35,908 nt of DNA from Acidisphaera sp. L21 (GTDB lineage Bacteria > Pseudomonadota > Alphaproteobacteria > Acetobacterales > Acetobacteraceae), in contig NZ_LMUY01000033.1 in NCBI RefSeq assembly GCF_009765685.1, positions 1 to 35,908 on the forward strand. Direction: 5' to 3'. The notes under the pieces were generated by a model. The model was given only the letters and a program-made list of their open reading frames with translations. It was not told the origin of the DNA and did no database searches. The stretch's first letter is position 1. The number at the start of each line of letters is the position of its first letter. Shown here piece after piece: positions 8,051 through 14,967 of the stretch. Both the position numbers and the translations under genes were made by a program.

Positions 8051-9031
8051 TTAGACGGTGCCGAAGAGTGGCGCAACAGATCCTTGGGATTTTGCGGGGC
8101 CGCCTAGTGCGTGCAGTTTCGGCGCGACCGGGGGCCTTGCCGGTTTCAGGATAATGCCCTTTGCGTCGATTTCGATGTCTGCCGCTGGGTAGACGGCTGC
8201 GGCAACTTTCAGGCTGTCCAGAAACCGCTCGCGAAAATGGTCCAGCCGCTTGTAGGAACTGCCGAATTGGGCATGCAGGGCGCGCCAGGTGATGGGCTTC
8301 GCCCCGGTTAGCACGTGCAGTCTATAGGCAAGCCAGCAATAGATATCCAGCGCCTGGCTGTTGTTGCTGATGGCGCGGATCGCAGCTTCTTCCAGCGGAA
8401 CGGGGTGTTTTTTCAATTGCTCGAAGAATGTCTCGCTCAACCGAGCAGTCTCGATGAAGAGGCTGCCTTGGCCCGCTTGGTCTGGCTCGTGGACGAACAT
8501 TGCGTTGTCCACGATCGACTGGTTGACCAGCCCGGCGCGTGAGCCCTGTTGTACGTGGAAGGATAGATGGCAGCGGGACAATCGCTCTGCTTGTTCGCGG
8601 ACGTCACGAAAGGACTTGCCGCCAACTGGAATGTCCAGCCGTCGCAGCCAGGCAGTGAGGCTGCGACCGAGTTCGATGTCGCGGGAGTTGGTGCGTAAGG
8701 CTTCGCTTTGCAGGAAGAGCAGGATCAGTCGGGCACGGCTGCCATAGGGGACGCCGACGAAGACGGTGCCACCACCGGGTATAGCCCGACGACCCGGTTC
8801 GACTAGCAGCGCGACCTTCTCGGTTTCCAGTCGCCACACGGCGTCGTCGGCCAGTTTGCGATGGGGTAGGGCGGCTTGGCACCACCCACTATACAGAAAG
8901 CCAACGCCCGCATCTTCGTCGCCAAGATAAGACAATGCGGCTTCGACGGCTTTTCTGTCGGCATCTGTTTCTGCCTGGCGCAATGCCTCCTGGCGACCGA
9001 CACCTTCAATGAGCCGATGCACATCACCCAT
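8051..9031 (-). CDS. Plasmid replication initiator, RepA_C-type (PF04796-like)
   Basis: A 326-residue initiator protein. The central block GGGTVFVGVPYGSRARLILLFLQSEALRTNSRDIELGRSL, then WLRRLDIPVGGKSFRDVREQAERLSRC, is characteristic of plasmid-encoded RepA_C initiators common in alphaproteobacteria and acetic acid bacteria. The family binds iterons to open the origin. The second half contains a winged-helix-like segment (NNSQALDIYCWLAYRLH, WRALHAQFG, FRERFLDSLKVA). The start at 9031 has GGGAGGG about 8 bases upstream. Iterons flank the gene on both sides, with a degenerate copy inside its 3' end. It is convergent with repAB and is not a RepC. Because repA is used above for the partition ATPase, no symbol is given. 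Confidence 0.88.
   Translation of the reverse strand: MGDVHRLIEGVGRQEALRQAETDADRKAVEAALSYLGDEDAGVGFLYSGWCQAALPHRKLADDAVWRLETEKVALLVEPGRRAIPGGGTVFVGVPYGSRARLILLFLQSEALRTNSRDIELGRSLTAWLRRLDIPVGGKSFRDVREQAERLSRCHLSFHVQQGSRAGLVNQSIVDNAMFVHEPDQAGQGSLFIETARLSETFFEQLKKHPVPLEEAAIRAISNNSQALDIYCWLAYRLHVLTGAKPITWRALHAQFGSSYKRLDHFRERFLDSLKVAAAVYPAADIEIDAKGIILKPARPPVAPKLHALGGPAKSQGSVAPLFGTV
8084..8098 (+). repeat. Degenerate iteron inside the initiator gene
   Basis: TTGGGATTTTGCGGG differs from the consensus TTGGACTTTTGCGGG at two positions. It continues the same orientation as the three copies at 7980-8046, 52 bases after the last of them, within codons near the C-terminus of the initiator. Confidence 0.5.
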
Positions 9032-9118
9032 CCGTCGACCCTCCCGTCTGGCCCCAAAACCTGCGGCACAGTGTGGTCAAAGGTGCTTGGATTGCAAGTT
9101 GGGCTTTTGCGGGAAAAG

Positions 9119-9153
9119 CTATTAGTCAGAGGGTATTAGAAGACTCTATTAGT
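9119..9153. repeat. Three AT-rich 13-14-bp repeats, possible DNA unwinding element
   Basis: TATTAG occurs at 9120-9125, 9134-9139 and 9147-9152, spaced 14 and 13 bases. The outer copies are identical over CTATTAGT. This stretch is clearly AT-richer than its surroundings and lies between a forward iteron and the inverted iterons. It resembles the 13-mer arrays that melt first at many origins. On the complementary strand the same bases also give TAATAC, a possible -10 element for the initiator gene. Confidence 0.5.
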
Positions 9154-9234
9154 ATGACCCGCAAGAACCCAGGGGGTAATTGAGTAAACCCTTGATTCTT
9201 CGCTGGCCGTGCCCCGCATGAATCCTGGGGATTG

Positions 9235-9351
9235 CCCGCAACAGTCCAATGGAGACTTACGCTGCGACTCGGCGTGGCGTTTTGCGGCGAATCCTACCGA
9301 CTCCGAGTACGCCGCCCGCAAAAGTCCAATCTTGCTCCCGCAAGAGTCCAA
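9235..9351 (-). repeat. Three inverted iterons upstream of the initiator gene
   Basis: Read on the minus strand, the copies are TTGGACTGTTGCGGG (9235-9249), TTGGACTTTTGCGGG (9315-9329, identical to the downstream iterons) and TTGGACTCTTGCGGG (9337-9351). The last two start 22 bases apart, about two helical turns. They end 7 bases before the 3' end of the DUF4239 gene. Confidence 0.82.
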
Positions 9352-9357
9352 TTCTGG

Positions 9358-10161
9358 TCAATTCGGTGCATCCATGTGGACCAATGCATCCCGCAACGGC
9401 TGGCTCGGCAAGGCGAGCAGGCCGTCATACGGCGTGTCAAAATCCAGCACGAGGAACAATGCCGAGGCGATGGACAGCCCACAAAAGAAGATCGTCGTGT
9501 AGATCACGCGATTGCGCGGGGCGCTGAGCCCAAACATGACGAACACGATCATCAACCAGAACACCAACAACGCCAGGAACGGCCAAGACACCGTGCTGTA
9601 AGCCGTCTCGATCAGTGTCCAGCGCGTCTGCATGGTGTTGCCCATGCGGGCACGCAGTGCGTCGGCAATATGGGCATGCATGGCGTCGGTGGGGGTTAGT
9701 GCCTCGATCGTCAGGTCGACATTCAGCAGCAACTTGCCGAGCCCCGTGCATTCGATCGGCTGGCCGCTCGCGCACGATCGGATGACATCGATGTTGCCGG
9801 CCGGTTTCGGCTCGCGGGGCCAGGTGCTGGCGATGGCGGCCGCGGTGTAGTCGCGCAGTTGGTGCCGGGCATCCGCGGTTTCGGGGCCATACTCGCGCAG
9901 GCGCAAATCCAGTTCGATCAGTTGGATCGCATAGCCGCGCAGCATATCGGTCTGGCTGTCGAACCGCGCCTTCACCGTCGTCGTCAGCAGCCCCAGTACC
10001 AAGGCGGCGAAGGTGATGAGCATGCCAATCACCAAGCGCATCGAGTCGACGGTGTCGCGGCTGAAATGGTGCTCCGACAGCGTCTGGCGCAGCCAAAACC
10101 CGGCGGCGCTGCTGCCGAACAGCAGGGTCAGGACCAAGGCGGTCTCGGCAATCGGGATCAT
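9358..10161 (-). CDS. DUF4239 (bestrophin-like domain) membrane protein
   Basis: A 267-residue predicted inner-membrane protein of unknown function. There are two N-terminal membrane segments (residues about 5-25, TALVLTLLFGSSAAGFWL, and about 43-65, LVIGMLITFAALVLGLLTT). A soluble stretch follows, with LRLREYGPETADAR and RDYTAAAI, then two C-terminal membrane segments (PFLALLVFWLMIVFVMFG and IYTTIFFCGLSIASALFLVL). The tail FDTPYDGLLALPSQPLRDAL is the typical DUF4239 ending. ATG 10161 is chosen because it starts right at the first membrane helix; a longer in-frame reading to 10293 would add 44 arginine-rich residues that do not look like this family. It is divergent from the Ldh2-type gene. 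Its stop lies next to the origin iterons, but nothing ties it to replication. Confidence 0.82.
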   Translation of the reverse strand: MIPIAETALVLTLLFGSSAAGFWLRQTLSEHHFSRDTVDSMRLVIGMLITFAALVLGLLTTTVKARFDSQTDMLRGYAIQLIELDLRLREYGPETADARHQLRDYTAAAIASTWPREPKPAGNIDVIRSCASGQPIECTGLGKLLLNVDLTIEALTPTDAMHAHIADALRARMGNTMQTRWTLIETAYSTVSWPFLALLVFWLMIVFVMFGLSAPRNRVIYTTIFFCGLSIASALFLVLDFDTPYDGLLALPSQPLRDALVHMDAPN

Positions 10162-10211
10162 GGTGGCAGGTCCGCGATCAGCATGTCGTTGCATAGCCGA
10201 CCCCAGCCAGT

Positions 10212-10240
10212 TTGTCTGCGCATCCGGCCAGGCGTATTTT
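10212..10240 (+). promoter_or_regulatory. Sigma70-like promoter for the Ldh2/GMC pair
   Basis: TTGTCT (10212-10217) and TATTTT (10235-10240) are separated by exactly 17 bases, 28 bp before the ATG at 10269. This placement also argues against translation starting upstream at the TTG of 10212. Confidence 0.5.
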
Positions 10241-10268
10241 CGTTGCTTCCTTGCGGAGACCCTGTCGG

Positions 10269-11345
10269 ATGCCGAACGCCTCCTACGACACACATCGCGC
10301 CCAGATTGCGGCGATCCTCACCGCCTGGCAGATGCCGCCCGAGCACGCGGACAGCACCGCCGAAGTCATGGCCTGGGCCGATCTGCACGGTGTCGACAGC
10401 CACGGCATGTCGATGCTGACGGTGTATGACGCGCGACGCCGGGCAGGGCGGCTGCGCATGCAGGCCGCGCCGCGGCTGGAGCGGGAGACGCCGGTTTCCG
10501 CCCTGATCGATGCGGATGGCGGCCTGGGGCATGTTCCCTCTCGCCTGGCGATGAACACGGCCATAGGCAAGGCGCGTAGCATCGGGATCGGGGTGGTGCC
10601 GGTGCACAACTCGGCGCATTTCGGCGCATGCGGCTTCTACGCGGCAATGGCGGCGGAGGCTGGGATGATCGGCATGGTCGCTACCAGTGCATCCGGCATT
10701 CAGGTAGCGCCAACGGGCGGAGCGCAAGCGCGGCTGGGCACCGATCCGTGGGCATTCGCAGCGCCCGGCTTGCCCGGCGAGCCATTCTTGCTGGACATGG
10801 CCACAACCACCGTCGCCGCCGGGCGCATCCGCAACAAGGCGAATGAAGGCGTGCAATGCCCACCCGGCTGGGTACAGACCAAGGACGGCGCCCCCAGCAC
10901 CGACCCGCTGGAGGCGGTGGAAAAGGGAGGCACGCTCACCTCCCTGGGCGGCACGCCGGAGAATGCCAGCTACAAGGGCTACGGCCTCGCGGCGATGGTG
11001 AACATCCTGGGCTCCTGCCTGTCCGGCGCCACACTCATCACCGACCCTCAGCACATGAAGAAGCCGAAGGGAATGGATATCGGCCACTTCTTCCTGGCCC
11101 TGAGTCCAACCCTGTTCCGTGACGAGGCAGATTTTCGCGCCGACGTCGCCAGCTTCTGCGCGGCGCTCCGCGGCACCCCACCAATCAACCCGGCGCGGCC
11201 TGTACAAGTGGCTGGTGATCCACAGCGTGCCTATGCCGCCGTGCGCCGGCGCGATGGCATTCCGGTCGGGCCGAAGCTGCTGCAGAAGATCCGGTACATT
11301 GCCGACGAAGCCGGTGCACCCTGGCTGTTGCGCCCAGCCGATTGA
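10269..11345 (+). CDS. Ldh2-family NAD(P)-dependent dehydrogenase (malate/L-lactate/ureidoglycolate type)
   Basis: A 358-residue oxidoreductase of the Ldh2 (malate/L-sulfolactate/L-lactate dehydrogenase) family, which reduces or oxidises 2-oxo and 2-hydroxy acids with NAD(P). DLHGVDSHGMSML (residues 38-50), HNSAHFGACGFYA (113-125), the nucleotide-site stretch GTDPWAFAAP and LLDMATTTVAAGRI are family hallmarks. The C-terminal part has YKGYGLAAMVNILGSCLSGA. GGAG lies about 10 bases before ATG 10269, and a sigma70-like promoter precedes it. The family covers several substrates, including malate, sulfolactate, ureidoglycolate and diketogulonate; I cannot choose among them. A GMC oxidoreductase gene follows after 33 bp and is probably co-transcribed, suggesting an alcohol or hydroxy-acid oxidation route. 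Confidence 0.9.
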   Translation: MPNASYDTHRAQIAAILTAWQMPPEHADSTAEVMAWADLHGVDSHGMSMLTVYDARRRAGRLRMQAAPRLERETPVSALIDADGGLGHVPSRLAMNTAIGKARSIGIGVVPVHNSAHFGACGFYAAMAAEAGMIGMVATSASGIQVAPTGGAQARLGTDPWAFAAPGLPGEPFLLDMATTTVAAGRIRNKANEGVQCPPGWVQTKDGAPSTDPLEAVEKGGTLTSLGGTPENASYKGYGLAAMVNILGSCLSGATLITDPQHMKKPKGMDIGHFFLALSPTLFRDEADFRADVASFCAALRGTPPINPARPVQVAGDPQRAYAAVRRRDGIPVGPKLLQKIRYIADEAGAPWLLRPAD

Positions 11346-11378
11346 CCCGGCGGCGCGGTCGGGGCTTGATCGCGGCTA

Positions 11379-13019
11379 ATGCTACCGGGACCAACCGGTG
11401 CCGCAGCCGGGGAGGCCATACTGAACGAGGTTTCGGATTACGTCGTAGTCGGTGGTGGGACCGCCGGTTGCATCCTGGCAGCGCGCTTGTCGGAAGATCC
11501 AGGCACCCGCGTTACCTTGCTAGAAGCAGGGCCGCCCGATCGGGACCCGTGGATCCATATTCCTGCCGGATATGCACGGCTGTCGAAGTCCCGCCGCTAC
11601 GACTGGGGGTATGCAACCGAGCCTGAGCCAGAATTGAACGACCGCGTCATCGCCTGGCCGAGGGGCAAGGTGTTGGGCGGCTCTGGCTCGGTAAACGGGT
11701 TGGTGTTCCTGCGTGGCTCCCCGCATGATTACGACCGCTGGGCGCAGGCCGGGGCGCGCGGCTGGGCTTGGGACGACGTGGCACCGGTGTTCCGCGGGTT
11801 GGAGCGCTGGGAAGGGGAGGCAGGGGATAGCCGGGGTAAGGACGGTCCTATCCCAGTCAGCGAACCGCGCAGCCTGTCCACGGGGGCGGCGGCGTTCATC
11901 GCGGCCTGCCAAACCGCTGGGTTCCGGCTGCATCGCGACATCAACGATGGGTCGATCGAAGGCGTGGCCGCGATCCAGATGAACGTGCATGCCGGGCGCC
12001 GGGTCAGCACGGCGCAGGCCTATCTGAAGCCGGCCCGGGGTCGGCCCAACCTGCGCGTCATCACCGGCGCGTCGGCGCAGCGCGTGGTGGTGGCGGATGG
12101 CCGCGCCACCGGCGTGCAGGTCCGTCTGCCTGGCGGGGAGGTGACAACCCTGGCTGCCACGCGGGAGGTGGTGCTGTGCAGCGGCGCCATCGCCACGCCG
12201 CATCTGCTGCTGCTGTCCGGTATCGGCGACGGCGCCGCGCTCGCTGCGCACGGCATTGCGCCGGTGCTGCATCGGCCGGCTGTCGGGCAGAATTTGCAGG
12301 ACCATCTGATCGCCCGGCTATCCTATCGCACCCGCCCTGCAGGCACGCTGAACGAGATTACCGCCAGCAAGCTGCGAATGGCCGCCATGGCGCTGGGCTA
12401 TGCCATCAAACGCAGCGGCCCAATGGCCGTGGGCGCCACGGAGGCGACGCTATTTGCCCGTGCAACGCCGGGTGCGGAGGAGGCGGAATTGCAATACCAG
12501 TTCATCAATTTCAGCCTGGTGCCGGATGCAGGCTACGTCCTACCGCCATATCCGGGCGTCATGATGAATTGGGGACCGTGCCGCCCAGATAGCCGCGGCA
12601 GCCTAACTCTACGGTCGGCCGACCCGGCGGACCGGCCGATCATTCACGCAAACTACCTGTCCGCTGCGTCCGACCGGCATCTGATGTTGGCTGGCGCGCG
12701 GATAGGACAACGCATTGCCCGGTCCGACCCGTTCGCGGCCCTGGTGGAGGAGGAGCTGTACCCGCCGCGGGAAATCGATAGCGACGAGGAGTTGCTCGCC
12801 TATATCCGCGCCACCGCGACGACGGTGTATCACCCATGCGGCACCTGTCGCATGGGTGCTGACGATGCCGCGGTGCTGGACCCGGCGTTGCGCATCCGCG
12901 GGTTGGACGGGCTGCGGGTGGCGGATGCCAGCGCCATGCCGTTAGTACCGTCCTCCAACATCCAACCCGCCGTGATGATGCTGGCGGAGCGTGCGGCCGG
13001 TTTCATCCGGGCCGGTTAG
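11379..13019 (+). CDS. GMC-family FAD-dependent alcohol oxidoreductase
   Basis: A 546-residue glucose-methanol-choline oxidoreductase. The FAD-binding motif VVVGGGTAGCILAARLSE is at about residues 21-38, GMC signature 1 (GKVLGGSGSVNGLVFLRG) at about 95-112, signature 2 (CSGAIATPHLLLLSGIG) in the middle, and the catalytic His region VYHPCGTCRMG has the His at about 485 with an Asn partner at about 527 (PSSNIQPA). Choline dehydrogenase, alcohol dehydrogenase and PEG dehydrogenase share this plan; the substrate is unassigned. ATG 11379 has no convincing ribosome site, whereas GGGGAGG at 11409-11415 lies 5 bases before an in-frame CTG (11421), just ahead of the FAD motif, so a shorter form starting there is possible. 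The 3' end overlaps the convergent hydrolase gene by 4 bases. Confidence 0.9.
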   Translation: MLPGPTGAAAGEAILNEVSDYVVVGGGTAGCILAARLSEDPGTRVTLLEAGPPDRDPWIHIPAGYARLSKSRRYDWGYATEPEPELNDRVIAWPRGKVLGGSGSVNGLVFLRGSPHDYDRWAQAGARGWAWDDVAPVFRGLERWEGEAGDSRGKDGPIPVSEPRSLSTGAAAFIAACQTAGFRLHRDINDGSIEGVAAIQMNVHAGRRVSTAQAYLKPARGRPNLRVITGASAQRVVVADGRATGVQVRLPGGEVTTLAATREVVLCSGAIATPHLLLLSGIGDGAALAAHGIAPVLHRPAVGQNLQDHLIARLSYRTRPAGTLNEITASKLRMAAMALGYAIKRSGPMAVGATEATLFARATPGAEEAELQYQFINFSLVPDAGYVLPPYPGVMMNWGPCRPDSRGSLTLRSADPADRPIIHANYLSAASDRHLMLAGARIGQRIARSDPFAALVEEELYPPREIDSDEELLAYIRATATTVYHPCGTCRMGADDAAVLDPALRIRGLDGLRVADASAMPLVPSSNIQPAVMMLAERAAGFIRAG

Positions 13020-13858
13020 GTCAGTAGCGCCACAAGCGCCGCTAGCACCTCTTTTGGGCGTTCGTCGGCGATGTAGTGGCTGGCGTTCGGAACGCTGCCG
13101 CCGCGAACGTCGCTGGCGAATTCCTGCATCATGCCGACCATCCTTGGGCCGAAACGTTGGTCGCCGCCCAAGGCGAGCACGGGCATCATGAGCGGATCCG
13201 CCTTCCAGGTGAGCGCCGTGCGGTGGTCGGTGGGGAAGGCGCGGTACCATTCCATTCCGCCACGTGTCCGCCCAGGCTGGGCAAGTGCGCGGGCGAAGAT
13301 CTCGATATCGTCAGGATCATGGGCGCCATGGTCAAATAGCCGTTCGGAAATGAAGCTCGACACGTAATCATATTCGCGTCCTTGGATCAGCCGCTCGGGC
13401 AAGTCGCGGTTCATGTGGAAGCCGAAATGCCAGAGCTTGGCCGCGGTCGTCTCCCACTCGCTCCAGCCCGGCATAGGCACGTCCAGGACGGCCAAATGGG
13501 TGACGGCTTCGCGGTGGGTGGCGGCCAGGGCGACCGCGACCATCGCGCCGATGTCGTGGCCGCAAACGGCGTAGCGCGAATGGCCCAGCCCGGTCATCGC
13601 GGCATGGATGTCGGCCGCCATGGTGACCTTGTCGTAGCCGCCCTGGGGACAGTCGGAAAAGCCGGCCCCGCGCAGATCGACGGCCACCACGGTATGCCGG
13701 TTGGCCAGGTCGGGCATTATCTTGCGCCACTCCCACCATGTCTGTGGGAAGCCGTGCAGCAGCACGATCGGCGTGCCAGCGCCACCGCTGACAGTGTGGA
13801 TCTTGACCCCACCGGCGTTCACCAGCCGATGCTGGAACCCATCCAAAACTGTGTTCAT
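13016..13858 (-). CDS. Alpha/beta hydrolase, epoxide hydrolase/haloacetate dehalogenase type
   Basis: A 280-residue alpha/beta hydrolase with an aspartate nucleophile. The oxyanion motif LLHGFPQTWWEWRK is at 33-46, DLRGAGFSD at 61-69, the nucleophile elbow CGHDIGA with Asp102, and the catalytic His in NASHYIADERP at 261. HGFP plus an Asp nucleophile fits epoxide hydrolases and haloacetate dehalogenases, not serine esterases; which of the two is not decided. AGGAG 8 bases upstream supports ATG 13858. It lies 48 bp downstream of a TetR gene on the same strand, with a candidate promoter and a GGAACCG motif shared with the TetR upstream palindrome, so control by that TetR protein is plausible. 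Confidence 0.87.
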   Translation of the reverse strand: MNTVLDGFQHRLVNAGGVKIHTVSGGAGTPIVLLHGFPQTWWEWRKIMPDLANRHTVVAVDLRGAGFSDCPQGGYDKVTMAADIHAAMTGLGHSRYAVCGHDIGAMVAVALAATHREAVTHLAVLDVPMPGWSEWETTAAKLWHFGFHMNRDLPERLIQGREYDYVSSFISERLFDHGAHDPDDIEIFARALAQPGRTRGGMEWYRAFPTDHRTALTWKADPLMMPVLALGGDQRFGPRMVGMMQEFASDVRGGSVPNASHYIADERPKEVLAALVALLT

Positions 13859-13872
13859 CCAACTATCTCCTG

Positions 13873-13903
13873 AATATAGACTGATCGGTTCCTAATTAAG
13901 CAA
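13873..13903 (-). promoter_or_regulatory. Candidate promoter with TetR half-site for the hydrolase gene
   Basis: On the minus strand TTGCTT (13898-13903) and TATATT (13873-13878) are 19 bases apart. Between them lies GGAACCG (13886-13892), the same heptamer found in the palindrome upstream of the TetR gene at 14530-14545. A repressor bound there would block the promoter. The spacer is longer than ideal. Confidence 0.35.
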
Positions 13904-13906
13904 AAC

Positions 13907-14518
13907 TTAGTCGAGGCATCGCATTGCGGTGTCGACGATGGACGCCATGTCGCGCCGGGTCGCCCCGGCTTTGCCGAGGATGCGCATGCCCTCGATCTGG
14001 CACACCAGAAAGCGGGCAAGGTCGTGTTCGTCACGATCGGAGGGGATCTCGCCATCGGTTTGGCCGCGGAGGATGGCGCCGGCGAAAAGATCCTGGATGC
14101 GGCGGAGCATTCGCTCGATCCGAGTTGCGATTTCGGGGTCGTGCGGCAGCATTTCGGTCGCCGTGGCAACGACCAGGCAGCCCCGGCGGCCTGCTTCGCC
14201 GGAGGAGAGGGGTACATGGCGCTCCACCGCCGCACGAATCGCCGCCTTCGCCGAGCCCTGGGTCGCAAGCGAGTCAGAGAGCCGTTGCAGGGCGGCGTCG
14301 ATGTAGTGGTCCAGCGCCCTGAGGAACAACGCTCGCTTGTCGCCGAACGCCTTATACAGGCTGCCACGTGACAGGCCGGTTCCGGTGAGGAGCTCGGGGA
14401 GCGAGGTCGCGTGATAGCCGCGTGTCCAGAACACGTTCATCGCGTCCTGGATCGCGTCGGTGATGTCGAACTCCCGAGGCCGCCCAGCCTGGGAGGCACG
14501 ATGGTTGGTCGTGGCCAT
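13907..14518 (-). CDS. TetR/AcrR-family transcriptional regulator
   Basis: A 203-residue repressor. The N-terminal HTH reads RPREFDITDAIQDAMNVFWTRGYHATSLPELLTGTGLSRGSLYKAFGDKRALFLRAL when its parts are joined (residues about 13-68; GLSRGSLYKAFGDK is the recognition region). The ligand domain follows (RRGCLVVATATEMLPHDPEIA, then CQIEGMRILGKAGATRRDM). ATG 14518 gives the usual MATTNHRASQAGRPREF start; an ATG at 14548 would place the palindrome at 14530-14545 inside the coding region. The regulator lies between a hydrolase gene downstream and the remains of an SDR gene upstream, all on one strand. It may once have controlled a hydrolase/SDR pair responding to a small aldehyde, quinone or epoxide; that is inference. 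Confidence 0.88.
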   Translation of the reverse strand: MATTNHRASQAGRPREFDITDAIQDAMNVFWTRGYHATSLPELLTGTGLSRGSLYKAFGDKRALFLRALDHYIDAALQRLSDSLATQGSAKAAIRAAVERHVPLSSGEAGRRGCLVVATATEMLPHDPEIATRIERMLRRIQDLFAGAILRGQTDGEIPSDRDEHDLARFLVCQIEGMRILGKAGATRRDMASIVDTAMRCLD

Positions 14519-14529
14519 GGGTCGGATAT

Positions 14530-14545
14530 GGAACCGTTTGGTTCC
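14530..14545. promoter_or_regulatory. Palindromic probable TetR operator
   Basis: GGAACC (14530-14535) and GGTTCC (14540-14545) are perfect inverted arms around GTTT, 11 bases upstream of the chosen TetR start. GGAACCG recurs upstream of the hydrolase gene at 13886-13892. This fits autorepression plus control of the neighbour. It is not experimentally supported. Confidence 0.5.
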
Positions 14546-14569
14546 CATTCAACTACCGCTGACGTTGGA

Positions 14570-14843
14570 TTAGATGATTTCGCCATTCGCACGCAGGATT
14601 CGCCGCTGATCCAGGCGCCATCTGGACCAATCACGAACGATACGGTGGCGGCGATGTCCTTCGGCTGACCCAAGCGATCCAGCGACGCGGCCTGGCCAGG
14701 CGATCGATCAACTCCTGCGGCTTTTCGTCCAGAAACAGCTTGGTCGCGGTCGGGCAGGGGGCGATGGCGTTTACCGTGATCTGGTGGCCGCGCATCTCTT
14801 TGACCAGCACGCGCCCGATAGCCACGCCCGTGTCGGTGCTTTA
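14570..14843 (-). pseudogene. Decayed 3' remnant of a short-chain dehydrogenase/reductase
   Basis: Read in three frames on the minus strand this gives a near-complete SDR C-terminus. VAIGRVLVKEMRGHQITVNAIAPCPTATKLF continues to about 14690; then, after a frame change, SLDRLGQPKDIAATVSFVIG and PDGAWISG; then, after a second change near 14600, ILRANGEII followed by TAA at 14570-14572. The substrate-loop APCPTAT (normally APGPTAT) is recognisable. The nucleotide-binding Rossmann motif and the YxxxK catalytic pair are absent, so about 150 N-terminal residues were lost as well. It lies directly upstream of the TetR gene, suggesting a former regulator-target pair. The remaining DNA to 14967 (about 124 bp) shows nothing I recognise apart from the next gene's leader. 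Confidence 0.8.
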
Positions 14844-14967
14844 TCCCCGCGCTAGGCATGTCTCCCTGGGATTAAACGTGTTCGTCGATTGGTCGGCAGT
14901 CCCGTTCCGCTCACACGACGTTAACCGCGACGCCGCATTATGAGACTGTGTCTTGCGAGCGGTGACG

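Larger units (their letters stand above)
9099..9351. other. Candidate vegetative origin of replication
   Basis: This 326-bp gap between the initiator gene (start 9031) and the DUF4239 gene (end 9358) holds one forward iteron (TTGGGCTTTTGCGGG, 9099-9113), an AT-rich stretch with three TATTAG repeats (9119-9153) and three good inverted iterons (9235-9351). Weaker iteron-like copies are at 9158-9172 and about 9213-9229. Iterons plus an AT-rich repeat next to an initiator gene is the standard layout of an iteron origin. I found no clear DnaA box by eye. Origin activity is inferred. Confidence 0.65.

Noticed and set aside
9213-9229. A further inverted iteron-like segment
   Set aside because: About five mismatches to the 15-mer; mentioned in the origin entry but not counted as an iteron.
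7980-9351. CRISPR-like array from the repeated 15-mers
   Set aside because: Repeats are short, unevenly spaced, in two orientations and flank an initiator gene; they are iterons, and no cas genes are present.
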